A DNA stretch of 64,000 bases from Dasyornis broadbenti. Lineage: Eukaryota; Chordata; Aves; Passeriformes; Dasyornithidae. Positions within the stretch are counted from its first letter, which is position 1, and every line of letters starts with the position of its first letter. Under the pieces are notes generated by a model. It was not told the origin of the DNA, searched no databases, and saw nothing but the letters and a program-made list of their open reading frames with translations. A program made the translations under genes and the position numbers. Shown piece by piece: positions 36,016 through 49,500 of the stretch. The DNA is taken from contig VZRN01011462.1 in the NCBI GenBank assembly GCA_013397935.1, positions 245,058-309,057 on the forward strand. The letters run 5' to 3'.

Positions 36016-37079
36016 CCTTCAAAATAAATGCTCAGAGTTCTGTATAAAGGCCCCTTGTTGGACAAACAGTAGTGCACGATCCCATAACTTGCCTTCCTAG
36101 CAATCTACTCACCTATGGAAAAGAATGCCTTAGCATTGTGATCAGTTCTTGCCTGGATGTCAAAAGCTAACTGTGATGAGAAATAAACAGAGCCAGTGGC
36201 GAGACACAAATTGATGGGCAGTTCTACAATATATTTCTAAGAGAGAAAGAAATTTAAACATTGAGATGATGCAATCGTTAAGATGTTTCTGTGCTGGTAC
36301 TCAGCTCCAGAAGCTAGTCTTTTCCCAGTACAAAAGATTACTGAAGATAAATTAAATTAAACTAAAGGCTTGATCCTTATTACACTTGTAGGCCAGACAA
36401 CACATTAATTGATATATCATAATATTTAATATTTTGAAATAATCATAAGAATATATATAATAATTACACCTGAGTTTTAAAAACAAAACAAAATGGAACT
36501 GAATGGTGTCATCAGTAATAGGCTATGAGCAGCCAGACGCAAAACTGACACAAACTAACTCATCTGCTTGAGACCGAGATTATCTCTTAAAGCCAATGAT
36601 TCACACATTGTCCACCACGATTTGTAACATTCCTTTCTCTTTCCGAGCTCTATCATGTCATAATAGAGTTGAAGAGAACTATACAAGAGATTTAGTATAG
36701 CTTAATATATGTCTACATCTTTTATAACAAAAACCTCATCTTTCTGACAGTAACTTGAACCAATACACATACAAGAGTATTGCACATGGACATTATTATA
36801 ATTATTCTTTCATAGACTAACATTTTAATAGTATGCCTGAACATGCAGCAGTTGATACCTCTATATTCAATGAATTCCACAGGCCTTGCAGCAAACACTA
36901 TATACAAAATCTCACCTGTACAAAAGGCAAAAAAGCTTCTTTAGTGCCACTTTGCCAATCACAAGTATATATATTTTTGTGCAGCTGGAAATCCATGTGC
37001 AACAATTAAAATGGATTCCAATAACCGCTCACTCAGTCCAGTAAAATATATACTAAAATGACCTCAGCGATACATGTAC

Positions 37080-37230
37080 ACAAAAAAAACAAAAAAAAAA
37101 AACAAAACAAAACAAAAAAAAAACAAAAAACCAACCCCCCCCCAAAAACAAACAAACAAAAACCAAAAACAAAACAAAAAAAAAACCCAAAAAAACCCCC
37201 CAACAAACAAAAATCAAAACCAAACCACAG
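37080..37230 (-). repeat. A/C-rich low-complexity tract; U/G-rich in the PRKCE transcript
   Basis: About 150 bases are almost only A and C on the plus strand: runs of A broken by C, CAAA and AAAAC units and a run of nine C (37135-37143). In the minus-strand transcript it becomes TTTG and TTTTG units with a nine-G run. It has no regular unit, so it is low-complexity sequence rather than a clean microsatellite. Confidence 0.85.
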
Positions 37231-38442
37231 GGTACTCCTGGAAATATAAGTACATAACACTGTTAGCGTATCTACAGGAGGTAACTTCACATTAGTAATA
37301 TTGTCCACATGAGTTACCATTTCAATGCATACACAAAAAAAATATCAATTTACAATTTTCAATAATGTCAGTTTGTGAATGTTTGATCTTCAGTTTTTAA
37401 ACACATTTCCACATAATGCACATGTAGCCTTATTTTGTGTCTTCTAAAAGCAGATTTCTCTTTAGATTTTAAACATAAAACCCAACAAACACAGTAGTAT
37501 TATGGTTTTGTAAAAGTGTGCAAAAGTAACACACTGCTGAGAAAATAAATATAAATAAGAAATTATTTACCAACTTAGCTACAATGGAAAAGGCAAATTT
37601 ATAATGTTTATAATTAATTTTTTATGTAAAATTAACTGTAAACATTTGCAAGCTTGCCGTCACATTAACGGTTCATTTAAAAGGATATTAAATTTGGTAA
37701 CATGGATAGTACACCAAATTGTCTGAAAAACAGTAAAATGGCTATATATAGCTGTGTTAAAGTACTATAGGCTTGTTATTCTTTAGCCCTTTAATATCTA
37801 TCCATGTAGTAACTATTTCTTGCTTTAAATAAAATTTCAGTTATCTTTGTGACTCTTACTCCTAAGAGCTTCCTGTACATTGTATAAGGAACTTCACTGA
37901 AAGCCTTAATTGATGTGCTTCTTTTTCTGGACAACTTTACAGTTTGTACCTCTCCACAATAAATTAATAAGCTCCATGAAGGCAGACTTTGCTTTCCAAA
38001 GAGCATCTGAGTACAGATCTAACCATAGCCACCAGTGAGGAAGAAACAGTTCTCACCTTCTTAGCTTAATTACATATGATGATTACAGAATGTGGTTTGC
38101 TAAATTGCTTTTAGTAGCATAGCTTCATTTTCTATGGAAAAGATGCCATTTTGTCCTCTGGGAATTCCTATTCTTAGGAATAAAAGAAAAGTTTCAAATA
38201 TACGGCAGTGTGTTACATCCACAATTTCTGATACAAAATTACTTTGCATTGCTTTGTGAGACAGAAATTAAGAGTGCTTTCAGGTCAGAAGATTAAAGAA
38301 AAAAAAAACAATAAATATATACTTTAACTGGGTATGGGCTCAGGGTAAAAGAAGTAGTTCTTGATCTAGTGAGTCTCAGTAATTTGATGATCTCTTCAGA
38401 ATCACTTCTTGCAGCATCATTCATCTGTCAACCTAACGTTGT

Positions 38443-38589
38443 CTATGGCAGTAGCTCTTCTCCAAAATAAGAGAACCCTTTAAATTCTTCTTGATTGATT
38501 TGTTTTATAATTGTCTCATCCACTAGTGTTAATACTGGTTCTTCTCGTGTAAAGTCTTGATCAAAGTTATTTACATCCCTTTTGGTTTT
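38443..38589 (-). CDS. PRKCE: PRKCE terminal coding exon: V5 tail, turn and hydrophobic motifs, stop
   Basis: The last coding exon gives 48 residues plus a TAG stop at 38445-38443. It follows an acceptor with a pyrimidine tract ending TTTTTCCTTCTCAG and starts KTKRDVNNFDQDF. It encodes the isoform-specific V5 tail. The turn-motif threonine lies in EEPVLTLVDE (human T710) and the hydrophobic-motif serine in FKGFSYF (human S729). Counted back from these, the 195 residues encoded here match human spacing exactly. Differences from the human protein as remembered are DETIIKQ for DEAIVKQ and a C-terminus of GEELLP instead of GEDLMP. The frame is open upstream of the acceptor as far as 38727, but that stretch is intron. 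Confidence 0.97.
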   Translation of the reverse strand, partial: KTKRDVNNFDQDFTREEPVLTLVDETIIKQINQEEFKGFSYFGEELLP

Positions 38590-41500
38590 CTGAGAAGGAA
38601 AAATATAAATAAAGTGAATGGTAAAACAGCGGAATAAAATAAAACGTGATCTCCCTCCTCTCCAACCCCCCCTGAAGGGCTGAATTTTCTGGAATGATTG
38701 AAATAAAAGAGGAGCTACTTCACACAAATAATAACAGACGTATGAGAGAAGCTACAGGAGCAAGAAATATAAATGAGTTCAGGAGAGGCCACAGAAGCAG
38801 CACTATAAATGAGCTCCCAGAGACTCACGGGTCTCTGGCAGGTGAAGGAATAGCAGTATGATGATAAAGCAGGAAGCTGAGATTAGGACTAGTTTAAAAA
38901 GGCTTTGGCATAGTAGGTGGTACAGCTGTTTCCTCTTAGATTTGAACATAATCATATCTCATTTCAGAGGCAAAGAGTGAACTGATTTAACTGATTTCCC
39001 CCAAACACAGTCTAGTGTTTCAACTCCAATTTAACCATTTTCTTTATATCAGGCTACACGCAGGTTTAAAAATCTGAGGTAAAGCTTACAATAGCTCTCA
39101 ATCCAAAATCCTTGAGCTCAACATTGGCAACTCAGATTTCCTAATGCAGCCAAATGTAATTGAGAGCACCATGGCAAAGTGTGAAATTCTGTCTCCAGAG
39201 AAATCCACCTCAAAACCCTTCTTCATTTTGATGGCATCAGGATTTTCCCACTGAAGTCTAAAGCACCTCACTCCTTCAGCAAAGCTGGGCCAACAAAGTG
39301 CAACTGTGCATTTTCTGGGACAAGAGGTATTAATGGAGACAGTCTTGGGGAGGCTGATTTGCCATCCTCTGGATGCTCACAACAGTGACAATCTGTGACC
39401 ACTTACATGAAAAAAACTGTAGGCTACAGAGGAAAGTGTTCTCTGTGGTCATTCCTTTGAACCTGCAGTGTTCACATTTGCCATGTTAGCAGCATATTCA
39501 GGCATGTACAGGTTCAAGGAATTGGAATAAACATTTTTTTTAACACTGTCTCTTTTCTCTTTGTGTCATGGAATCTAGTAATTACCTGGGTGATCCTTAA
39601 TGGAGGCACACTGACACATTGAAAATGAGCTTTGTGTTCCTTCTGCACATCTGAGATTAAATAACACTTGAAATAGAACAGCTATTTGACTTGCAAAGTA
39701 AAATGATAAAATGACAAAGTCATACATCATGAAGTACATTAATATATTCCAAATAGGATATATACCCCCTTTCAAAGTAGGTAAATTTTCTACAACATAT
39801 ATATAAAAATATATTTTGTTCATCAGCTCCACTGAGACACTAAACAGTTTTCTTTCTCACAATTGTAGAATGGTCATGGCAACCTTCACCTAAACTGTAA
39901 GAATTTTATAGCTATAGGGTGAAAAAGGTCTATGTAAATGCAAGAGACTGTCACTTGTAAACCAGGTACTTTCTAAGTGCAGACAAATGAAAATCCACAA
40001 CCTCTATCTACAGAATTCCATTAAAAGGAAAGGGATATGGACTTAACAAACATATATATATGTTTACATTTGAAATATTTACTTTGTACATAAAGATCTC
40101 ACATGAAGTGTATGTGACTCATATAACTCTGAATTGCATAAGGCATGAGGGACATGGCTTTGGACTTTTTGAGGTTTTTCTAGTAATTTGGGGAAAACCT
40201 GCAAAATAAAAATGTAATTCCACTCAATTTTTAAAAGCATTAAATTGCAATCTTGTTCTCCATGTCCTGCTGTAGTATTTTCATACACTCACACAATGAA
40301 TTTGCCACAGGAATAGTCACTAAATAGAAGAAGGTAAGTGAATATTTGCAAAAAGTAGAATTCAAATTCAGAACTGTAGTTACTTGCAAAAAAATGTAAC
40401 TACACTCACACTTTAAACACTAGCTACTGAGGGCAAATAAGCTCTGGAGTAGCAGAAAACAAATACAATATCTATTATTTTCAGGTTTTCACACTTTTGT
40501 CAGAAGTGTTATTTCCTTGCTTAAGTTAAAACAGTGAGATGACAATTTCCTCAAAGCCTGTCAGAGGCAATTAATTCCCAACAGCTACTTATTCCAGAAA
40601 TCACTAAGACTTGTGAAGGTGTTAGACGAAAAAGAACACAGAAGAGTACATCTAAAAAAGTGTCCCAGCATTGGTGTACCTAAATCCTATAGATTAAAAA
40701 TAATTGTGTTTCCAGTAGAATTTTGAATCCCAAACACTTCTGAAAAAACAACCAAAGGTTTTTGCTTAGATTTAAAAGTCTACTGTATCTTAAAATAGGA
40801 CTTCGAGACCAAAGGAGGAAATAGAAGTTTTTACTATCTTCGATTTATAGACAATTCCATGTAGTTTTGGCAGCACAGATGTAAATCACCCAATTTATTA
40901 ACAGGACAAGCATGGAGCAATCTGTGATTGCAAGGATATGCTAACAGGTCTTGTACTAACCAACTGATGAAGTGAGATTAAACAAATCACAGGGAACAAA
41001 AGTGAGAGGATTAAGCCATACAAGACCAGAGGTAGAGTTCATAACAAGTGCTTCTTTTCAACAGAAAGATTGGTTTGAGAAACCCTCCTCAGAAACTTAG
41101 GCACTTTCTTCCTGAAGCTATGACTATTTTGCAAGGCTCCATTTGCTAAGACAAAACAGGTCTGGCCACATTTCTGCTACTATTGCTATTTTAATGTACT
41201 TGCACTGTGAATACTCTGTATGCCAAAAGCATGAACCAACACACAGTTGCATCATGAGGGCCCAGAGTGAAGGTATGAAGGGCTGCGACTGTCTCCTAGC
41301 AGAGAAGCTGAGAAAAGAAGGAAGATCTTCAAGGTAAGGAGAATATATGAAAGGAACAGAGTGCAGCTATTATCCAACTAAAAAAACATGAAGATAAAAG
41401 GAAAAATGTTTAGATTGGCTGCTAAAAGCATCATTTCAAATGCAGTAATTAAATGGGTGGGATTCTGTTTATTTAGCCTGCAGCTCCTAAGACTCCGGGA

Positions 41501-44500
41501 CACATTATTTTAAAACTTTCAAACTTTTTTTCCAGGTAAGACTTTTCAATTTCAGATGACTGAGGAAACTAGAGTACTAGGAAAGAAGAACACCCAAAAC
41601 TACAGCTGTCCTCCCAAACACACAGAAATTCCATTAGGTTTCAGATGCTCCTTTTTTCCTCTCTAGACTACCCAAGCATCTTGTCTTCAGCTACACGAGA
41701 GCAGGGGCACAGCTTCCAACAGCTTGCAAGCTACCCAAGAGCTACCCAACAGTAGGTGCCAAATTCCACACTGCACTGAAGCTGTTCTTCTGCAGGCAGC
41801 ATGCGAGCAGAGCCAGTGTCCATCTGACAAGGAGCAGCAGCAGCGCCACGGCACTGGTAAATGACCAAACCCGACATAATTCCAATTCTAAATCTCATCA
41901 GAAAGGTGGCTGCTCCACCAGCAGAATATCTCTGATGGTGAGAGAGAAGGATTAGTGACTCACTAATTCTTGTGCAGGACACGTGCTGGCCATTTGATCT
42001 TTAGTTTTCTTTTCCTCAGCAGTGTGAACGCTTCACAAGTCTCCCGTCTGAGCAGTGGCCTTAGTGTGACTTAAGAGACATGAACTGATTAGATGTTCCC
42101 CTTGGGCTACAGAGACAGAACTCCTTGAATTAATAAACCCATATAACTACTACCCATCAAGGATCACAATTCTTAAGTCAGTCATGTTTTATTCCATCTA
42201 AAGAAATAAATATATTGGAAACTTTAAAAGACACTCTCTTCATAAGCACCATTCAATCAGCTTTTGCAGTTCGCCTGTACAACTTTGAACAAAGGGATAT
42301 TGGGTTTTTTGAGTCAAAGAGCTTTTTTCCCACTCAAATTTCTACACATATTTACTAAAAGATGCTGTTAATAAGCAGACATTAAACAGTGGTTTTCTGA
42401 ATTGCTTTTGTTTTCACTGCTGTTTCAATAAAACATCCATTTTCTACCTGCAGTTACAAACTCAAGCTTAAGAAAACACCTCTAAAACACTTCTGCTTAT
42501 TAAGCTTTCCAGTGTTAAGGATTACCAACCTTGTCTGTCAGTGATTATTAAATGACTTTATATGTATTTCAACAGTGAAAAAAGAAATTTTATGTTCTTA
42601 TCACTGAAAACAGATTCAAAAAGTTAAAACTTGCCATTCTGACCATTAATTACATGAACCAAAGGTGAATGCTGGGAACCTTTGGTATTGAAAGGCCACA
42701 GAAATCCTTGCAAGAAGGCACCTGACAGAGAGTGTTCCAAAACAGGGAACTCAGCAAAGCTTGGACATCTCAGTTGTGTCATGAGGCCAAGAGGCTCAGT
42801 GGACTCTCTTCTGCCTAATAAAGATTAAATTAGTTCTCCAGTCTGGAGACATTAAGAAGTCTCTCTCTTTATTCTGTTACTTATTTTCATTTAGTTTGCA
42901 GAAAACCACTGAAACTTTCTAGTGCATTGTAAGCTCAATGGCTCCCATCTCTGGGCTGGCATTGTCTCACAGCTACAAAGGCTACTCAAAGAAGGCAAAA
43001 AAATATGGAGGTGGTGGCTAGGAAACAACACTGCCACAAAAGACCAGGTTTTGTGTTCTAGTCTGATTGTCCTACAAATTCACAGTATGCTGTTTAAATA
43101 TAACTTTAGGAGGCTGCTGCAGCTTTTGGTGTGCAGCTCCAGAGGCACAGGGCAGCCGTGCAGCAGGAACAGGACATGCAGCGAGAGTCACACCTGCTCA
43201 TATTAGATGTATTACACAGTAGCACTTAATTTTATCCAGATGTTGGTTCAGTAAGAAATAAATGGTTCCCATGTTTGACATAGCATCAACAAGAAGAAAT
43301 TCTTAGATCAGGATGATAAGAATTCAAACATTTTGTATCCACCTCATTGCTGATAAGATTTTCAGATTATATTTATCAAGACAGAAGGAAACTCAAGACA
43401 TCAAACCAGTTGGTTTGAAGTACAAGGTTATGTGGCCAACCTCATGTATCACAGTCTTCTCATTCACCTCTCCTTATTATGATAACAAAAGCCACAGCAC
43501 AGGCAGAGATCACTTTGCTCTGTGGATTGGATCTCTTCATAAAGGTGTAGCTGTTTCTAAGTATTTGAGACCAACTATAATGAGCACTCACCTCTGCACA
43601 TAACTCATGCTATATATATAAATTCAGTACGAATATTTTGAAGGAAATGGGCTAAGAAGCACAACACTTCAGGCGTGTCTTTCAGTTTATCCTCAGGACG
43701 CCTCTTCACAGTATTTGCACGTCCTGAGAATCTGTATCAGTATTAGAAGTATTTCCTAGCTTGTCTTCAGAAGATATGAAATACACATTATCAAAATAAC
43801 TTTATAAGTTACTCAATTTTCTCAGCATGTTAATTGCTCTATTCACACATGGAAGAGTGACAATGCAACTGTCATGAGCTGTACTATATTCAATTGAAGC
43901 TTATGATGATAAAAAGGCTTTTGAATCCAAGTAGCTTTTACAAGTATACCAACATTCACTACTTCCAAACAGAGGGTGAGATTTCATTCTCCTAGATTAT
44001 GCTTTCATTAAAAGGACACCACATTAGGTGAAAGGAGTGGGAAACTCCTCACTCAATAAAGATGTGAATAGATAGTGAAACAGTACTTGAAAAGCATGTC
44101 AACCTATGCAGTACACAGATATTTAATAAATGTCAAGCTAATTCACAAAACTGTGGATTTTAAAAGGGATAATTTGTGATACAGTAAGCTGAAACCACGT
44201 TTATAATGAAATGGTATATATCTTGGAATGTGAAATGGGTCAAGTAGGAAGGATGAATAATCTAAACAATTTGGGGTATAAACATTTGATGACTACATGG
44301 CCAGAACGCCAGCCTTTGTATTTCACTTTTACACAGACTTTCTTAAAAGCAGAACCTCCCAAAACCACCACCACAAAACAAATAGCAAGGCAAACAAAAT
44401 CAAAGCTCTGTAGGTTCCCTAACAACCACCCTGTGTTCGCAGTCTGGGCAATGAACCTCTTCCAGCAGTCCCTGTAAATCTGTTGTCCTCTGTGGCCCTA

Positions 44501-46385
44501 CTTGGCTATAGTTTTAGCATCACCATGAGTACACAGCACCAAAGTTATATACAGCAAACCTGCTTTGTTCATAGCCTGATTACTACTCCACAATGGTTAT
44601 CTCCGTGCAGAACATGGATGGAGACAGATTTCACAGGGCATTAGGGGAGCTCAGCACCAGCTCCCCATCTGTGGCTAGTCCTTTACCCTCGAGATCCATC
44701 GTGTCCACCTTCTCAGAGCTTGCTTCCATTAGGACTCAATTGTGATATATCTGCTGCACATTAGCTATGCTATGGTAGAATACATGCGTTTTGTAAAGCG
44801 AAGAAAATTGCAGGAAAACAGTGCTTCTGAACTTCTGAATTCCTACACTACATCTTCCCCTTATGGTAGACTTCTTTGAGAGATTTAACCTTATGAGAAA
44901 CAATTAATATTTCTTCTTGGGAAGGGAGGCAATACAAGAAGAGAAAGTAATGGAAAAATCGCATGAAAACACCCTTCACCTGCACAATGTGATTCCTATT
45001 GCAAACCTTATGATCTACTCTTCAATGCAGATTTTATGTGTCTCTCTAAGTCACATTATATTGGCAAGTTTCCATTGATATCCTCAGCTGCTTTAGGGTC
45101 ATGATCAGCAATGTCTCCTCCCCTCTTACATCCTGGCACACATCCAAGATTAGCCCATTTTCAGTTGTGTTCTCCTGAAACTGCATTTCAGTCATTGTTA
45201 AAGCAGAGTTACAGGAATCAGGGCTGGTGCACCTGTGGCATCATGCTGAACCACCTGCTGGTGAATCCTCAAATACATGTGTAGAAGCCTTTTTGTCTTC
45301 CTGATCTTTGGCACTTTGGCACAAAGGACCATCCAGACAATGGAGCTGACTTGCAAAGAGGAGGAAAAAGTGAGGCAAGTTGGTAAGTCTAGGGCACGTG
45401 TTCCTAGAATTTCAGTGGCTTCCAGGAGACATCCATAAAATCACTGAAAAAGTTATCCAAATACAGATAGCCTAACTGTGCACTGAGGCATTTGATCAGA
45501 CATATTCTGTAAAAGATCAATAGATTTACATTACTTCCCATTCTTTAAGCATTCACAAAGACAAGGAAAAAATTAAGGGGGCTGCAATTTTAGTAAATAG
45601 ATGATTGATGTAATTAAATATTTCAAGACACTCTATTTATCCTGAGTAAATACTGGATGACTGACTTTGCAACATTGTATTGTGCCTCCAGTCACCTAAA
45701 CACTTATTTACAGACAAGTACTAAATTACGGAAACCTTCCTGATTATAACATGAAATTATACATTAGTATCTTGTGATTCTGAGCCCTCCTCTATCAAGG
45801 AGGCATTGACACGTGCATTGTGACACTGGATGCAACTAAACACCCCAGCTTGAAAGGTAATAGCAACACATAAGTGGGAGCAAAATTCTAAGACTCAGTT
45901 ACACACTAAAATAGTTTGCATTACAGGCCATAGAGTAAGAATGCTACACAGTTTTTGGCAAGACTGCCTACATTTCTGGAAACTCATGCTCTTTGATGCT
46001 CTAGCTAATTAGTTTGATGGGGATGATGCATATGACAGGCTTTCATACAGCAAAATGGTATAGCAGGTCTTACCTTATACAAATGGAGAAAGCTACACAG
46101 TGATGGTTTCATGCTAAGGCTACTGAATTGTTAGAGATTATATTTTGAAATGTAATTATTTTTAAGCCTTTGCAAAGACTGAGTAAAATAAAGATGTACG
46201 TGACTTTAGAAAGCAGCTGAAGATGCTGCCTTTTATTTCTTTTTTAAATTAATGCACATACAAATCATTGGCTGAAATACAGGCATGAACATGCTTGAAT
46301 GCCTACTATTTCTGCATCTCAATACATCTCCTTTCCATCTTTCTTCCAGATGCTGTAACTGCTTTTTGGGAATACGGTCTTATTA

Positions 46386-46500
46386 AAAGAGCACGGTATG
46401 ACATAGCAGACTTTGTAGTGACATGACTTTAATTCTTGGTTCTGCTACTGATTTGCTTTGAGCTTGAGTAATTTTCCCTTCATCATTCATCTCATTTTCT
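46386..46500 (+). mobile_element. MIR-like SINE relic
   Basis: The sequence starts AAAGAGCACGG and continues AATTCTTGGTTCTGCTACTG, TTTGCTTTGAGCTTGAGTAA and TTTTC. In order and spacing this follows the MIR core around AAGAGCACGGACTC, AATCCTGGCTCTGCCACTT and GTGTGACCTTGGGCAAGT. Divergence is high, as expected for a pre-avian element in a bird genome. It sits in the last PRKCE intron. Confidence 0.5.
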
Positions 46501-49500
46501 TCCTATTTTTGTTCTCCTGTACATGGGCTGTGATCCTTCTGTCTATCATTGTCTATGATCTTCTGACTGTCTTTCACTTATGTGGCTTTTCGCACAGTGG
46601 GAAGCCCATCTTGCTGGGAATTTGATCTGTTAATGCAGACATGATGGCACAAACTCAATCTTGCTTTCTTTTTATTCTTGTCAAATATAAACAGAGTCTT
46701 CCAAAGAGTCATGGGCAGTCATGGTCTTCAAATACTTCTTTTCCATACTCCAGAATTAAGCCAAGAGAATTGTTGTTCTGTAGGTCCGTCACAAACATGA
46801 ATCTGGCATTCAAGGAACCAGATGTGTGCTTAAGGTTTTACATAAATGTCTAGAGCGAGTGTTCCTCCCATCCCACAGGATTTAAGCATGTGACTTCTGG
46901 AGCATGCTGTTAAGAGGATCAGTACAAGGTCCATGCCTCCACAGTAACAAAATCCCTTTTAACAGCACAGCAGCATAACAAGGGGAGAGCAGCAGCTAAT
47001 GAAGTGGTAGGATTCCTTATCGTTTGAAGATGTCTTCCCTGTCCTGCTACTGCAGATAAGTGGCTATGCATCAGCTGCTTCACTCCACTGCCTAGTAGTG
47101 CATATATCAAAGGAATTAAGTTTTGCACTAGTATGCTGAGCTATGAACACATACATTGACAAATTTTTGCAGCCCAATTTGTGTGAACACCCTGGTAAGA
47201 ACTAATGTTTGCATTAGCATAGTTTACTGCTAGTACAGAAAGTTCTGCTTGAGAAATAAAGCCCAAGCTCTTTTTATACACAATGTTTACTGGACTCCAG
47301 CTGGGATGGGACTAATCATGAAAGGCCAGCCTTCAATGAGTCTTGAATTTTTTTTGATAAATTCCACCTTCTGATAAAGAGCCAGATGCTGCTGCTTCTT
47401 AATCATCTGGTGTTTTTCCACTAGCTTTTATTGACATCAGAAACATACCCAACCCAGGAATATTATTTATTATCTACAATAATATGAAAATAAAATATTT
47501 CTGTATGAACTCTTAAGAATGTACATAAGAATGTAAGTGAACACTGCAAGGTTATTTCACCTAATGGTTTAAATTGCTTTATAAAAATAGCACTGGAGAT
47601 TAATGCAGCCAGCAAGTGAAAGAGAATTTGTGTTTTTCTGGGGAAGCCCAAAAGGAAAGCAGATACACTCTGGCTGCTTATCACTCTATCCCAATGGGCA
47701 CCACTTAACAATGTATGTTTAACAGATGGTTAAATGGACTTAATTATCCAGTATGAAAATATTTTAGCGCTATGAAACCAGGACTCAACAAAACCAAACA
47801 AATACTGATGGATCCCCAGTACAGAATCAAAAGAAGCATAATAAAAGTTGTTTAACTTATAAATATTTGGGAACCTGCAGTCCTGGGAAGTAGCTTTCAA
47901 GCTTCTGTAATTCTAGTGTTGCGGTAATTACATCTAAAAACAGCTGCTGTAGGCACCGACGCTGAAGATAATAAAGAAACCCCCAAAACCAGACTAACTG
48001 AATGAGGAATTCTGGGAAAACAAAACCTTGTTCATTCAAAAAAGCAACATTGAAAATACCAGCTCATTTACTTGTGATTTCTGTAAGCTGCACATAAGCT
48101 CCTCAAAAGCAATATACTTACATCTTGGGCAAACTTAGCAGTTGCACAAAGTGCCAAGCTAGTTGAAATTTTGAAAACCAAGGTCCTTTACTTTGTTGAG
48201 GGAAGAGGCAGGAGTGTTCCAGACTTCTCTGTCCTGCCCAGCCACTAGACTAATTGGTCTGAGCTATGCTGCAGGCACAACTATGAGACTATCTGTTGTT
48301 CACAGCTGCCTATGGCAAGCTCAGCTGAGATCCTGAACTTCATCGCCTGACAACGACCAATGCTTCTCAATCAGCAGCCACCTGGCTAACACTTGAACCA
48401 GTAGCAGATAGGTGTAATTTCTAGGAACCATCCAACATTGAATATTCAGATTAATGATACCTTGTGGCAGGGGCAACATGCAAAAACATGAGTGTTTATA
48501 ATAAAAAGTGTGTCAAAAGTCCACATCCATTTTTCTTTAGTTTTTCTGAAGGATACATGTTAACCATTCTGACAAATACAGTCTACCCCATACCCATTTC
48601 TAAACTTTTTTTTTGTATACCAGTATTAATCAACACGGTGTCACTCTCAGAAGAAAGCCCACTGTCTTCCTGTGCCTGAAATGTCTGCAGCAAGTGGGAG
48701 ATACATAATGTGCAATGTGTAATAATGGTACATGAGGGTTTGAGGTCTCAAGATCACTCCCCAGTGTTTTGTCTAAGCAGTAACACTTCATGCAAAGGCA
48801 TGCAGTATAGCCCCTTGCGTGCCCATCTGCTAAATGCTCATTGCCATGCACTGATGACTGAATGGAAATATATTATGAAACTGAAGGGACACCTCAAGGT
48901 TATTAGGCCTAAAAGTGGACCTACCTTGACATTTTCCCCATATTGAAGGCCTTACCTTAAAGAGGGACATTCACACTGAAGCAAACTTGAAAAGAGAGAA
49001 CATTTACACAAAAAGAAATTTACTTGGCCTGTAATTTCCTATGTTCCTTCTGGTGCTATTGAATGATGCTGCATTTTACAGGATTTCTTCCCCACAGCGT
49101 AAAGGCAAAGTCATAATTCTGCATGGATGACGATACAATCTATTGTCACAAAGAAGTAGAGGCGTGCCAAAGAACCCCCACCAAAACAGTATCATGACTT
49201 CCCAACACCAGGTTAAAAATCCCTCATTAAGAAGTAAAAAAAAAATCTTTGCCTATTAGCACTCATGTATGAAAATGAATCTGAGATTACTGAACTTATG
49301 TTTCAGGCTAACATATTGGAAAGTTTTCTCCAGAAACGTGGTCCCTCTTTAAGGATTCCAGCCATATTTCACAGTAAGCAGATGGTTGCTGCAGCAATTT
49401 GAGCACACACCTCTCTAGTTGAAGCCATTTGTCAGGAGCCGCTCAGTGCAGCACCTACCCACGGGGCAGGTGCGGCCTCTGCCTGTTTGCCTGTGCAAAC

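Larger units (their letters stand above)
35290..38442 (-). other. PRKCE: PRKCE 3' untranslated region (inferred extent)
   Basis: The transcript continues from the stop codon into about 3.15 kb of AT-rich sequence. I see no interspersed repeat and no credible open frame in it. The proposed end rests on an AATAAA signal at 35307-35312 and on a length similar to the roughly 3 kb 3' UTR I recall for mammalian PRKCE. Many ATTTA pentamers and a U/G-rich tract at 37080-37230 suggest post-transcriptional control, but this is inference. A shorter form could use another signal near 36010. Confidence 0.65.

Noticed and set aside
37033..37320. Phenylalanine-rich frame (minus) and lysine/asparagine-rich frames (plus) over the A/C tract
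   Set aside because: Artefacts of the low-complexity tract inside the PRKCE 3' UTR.
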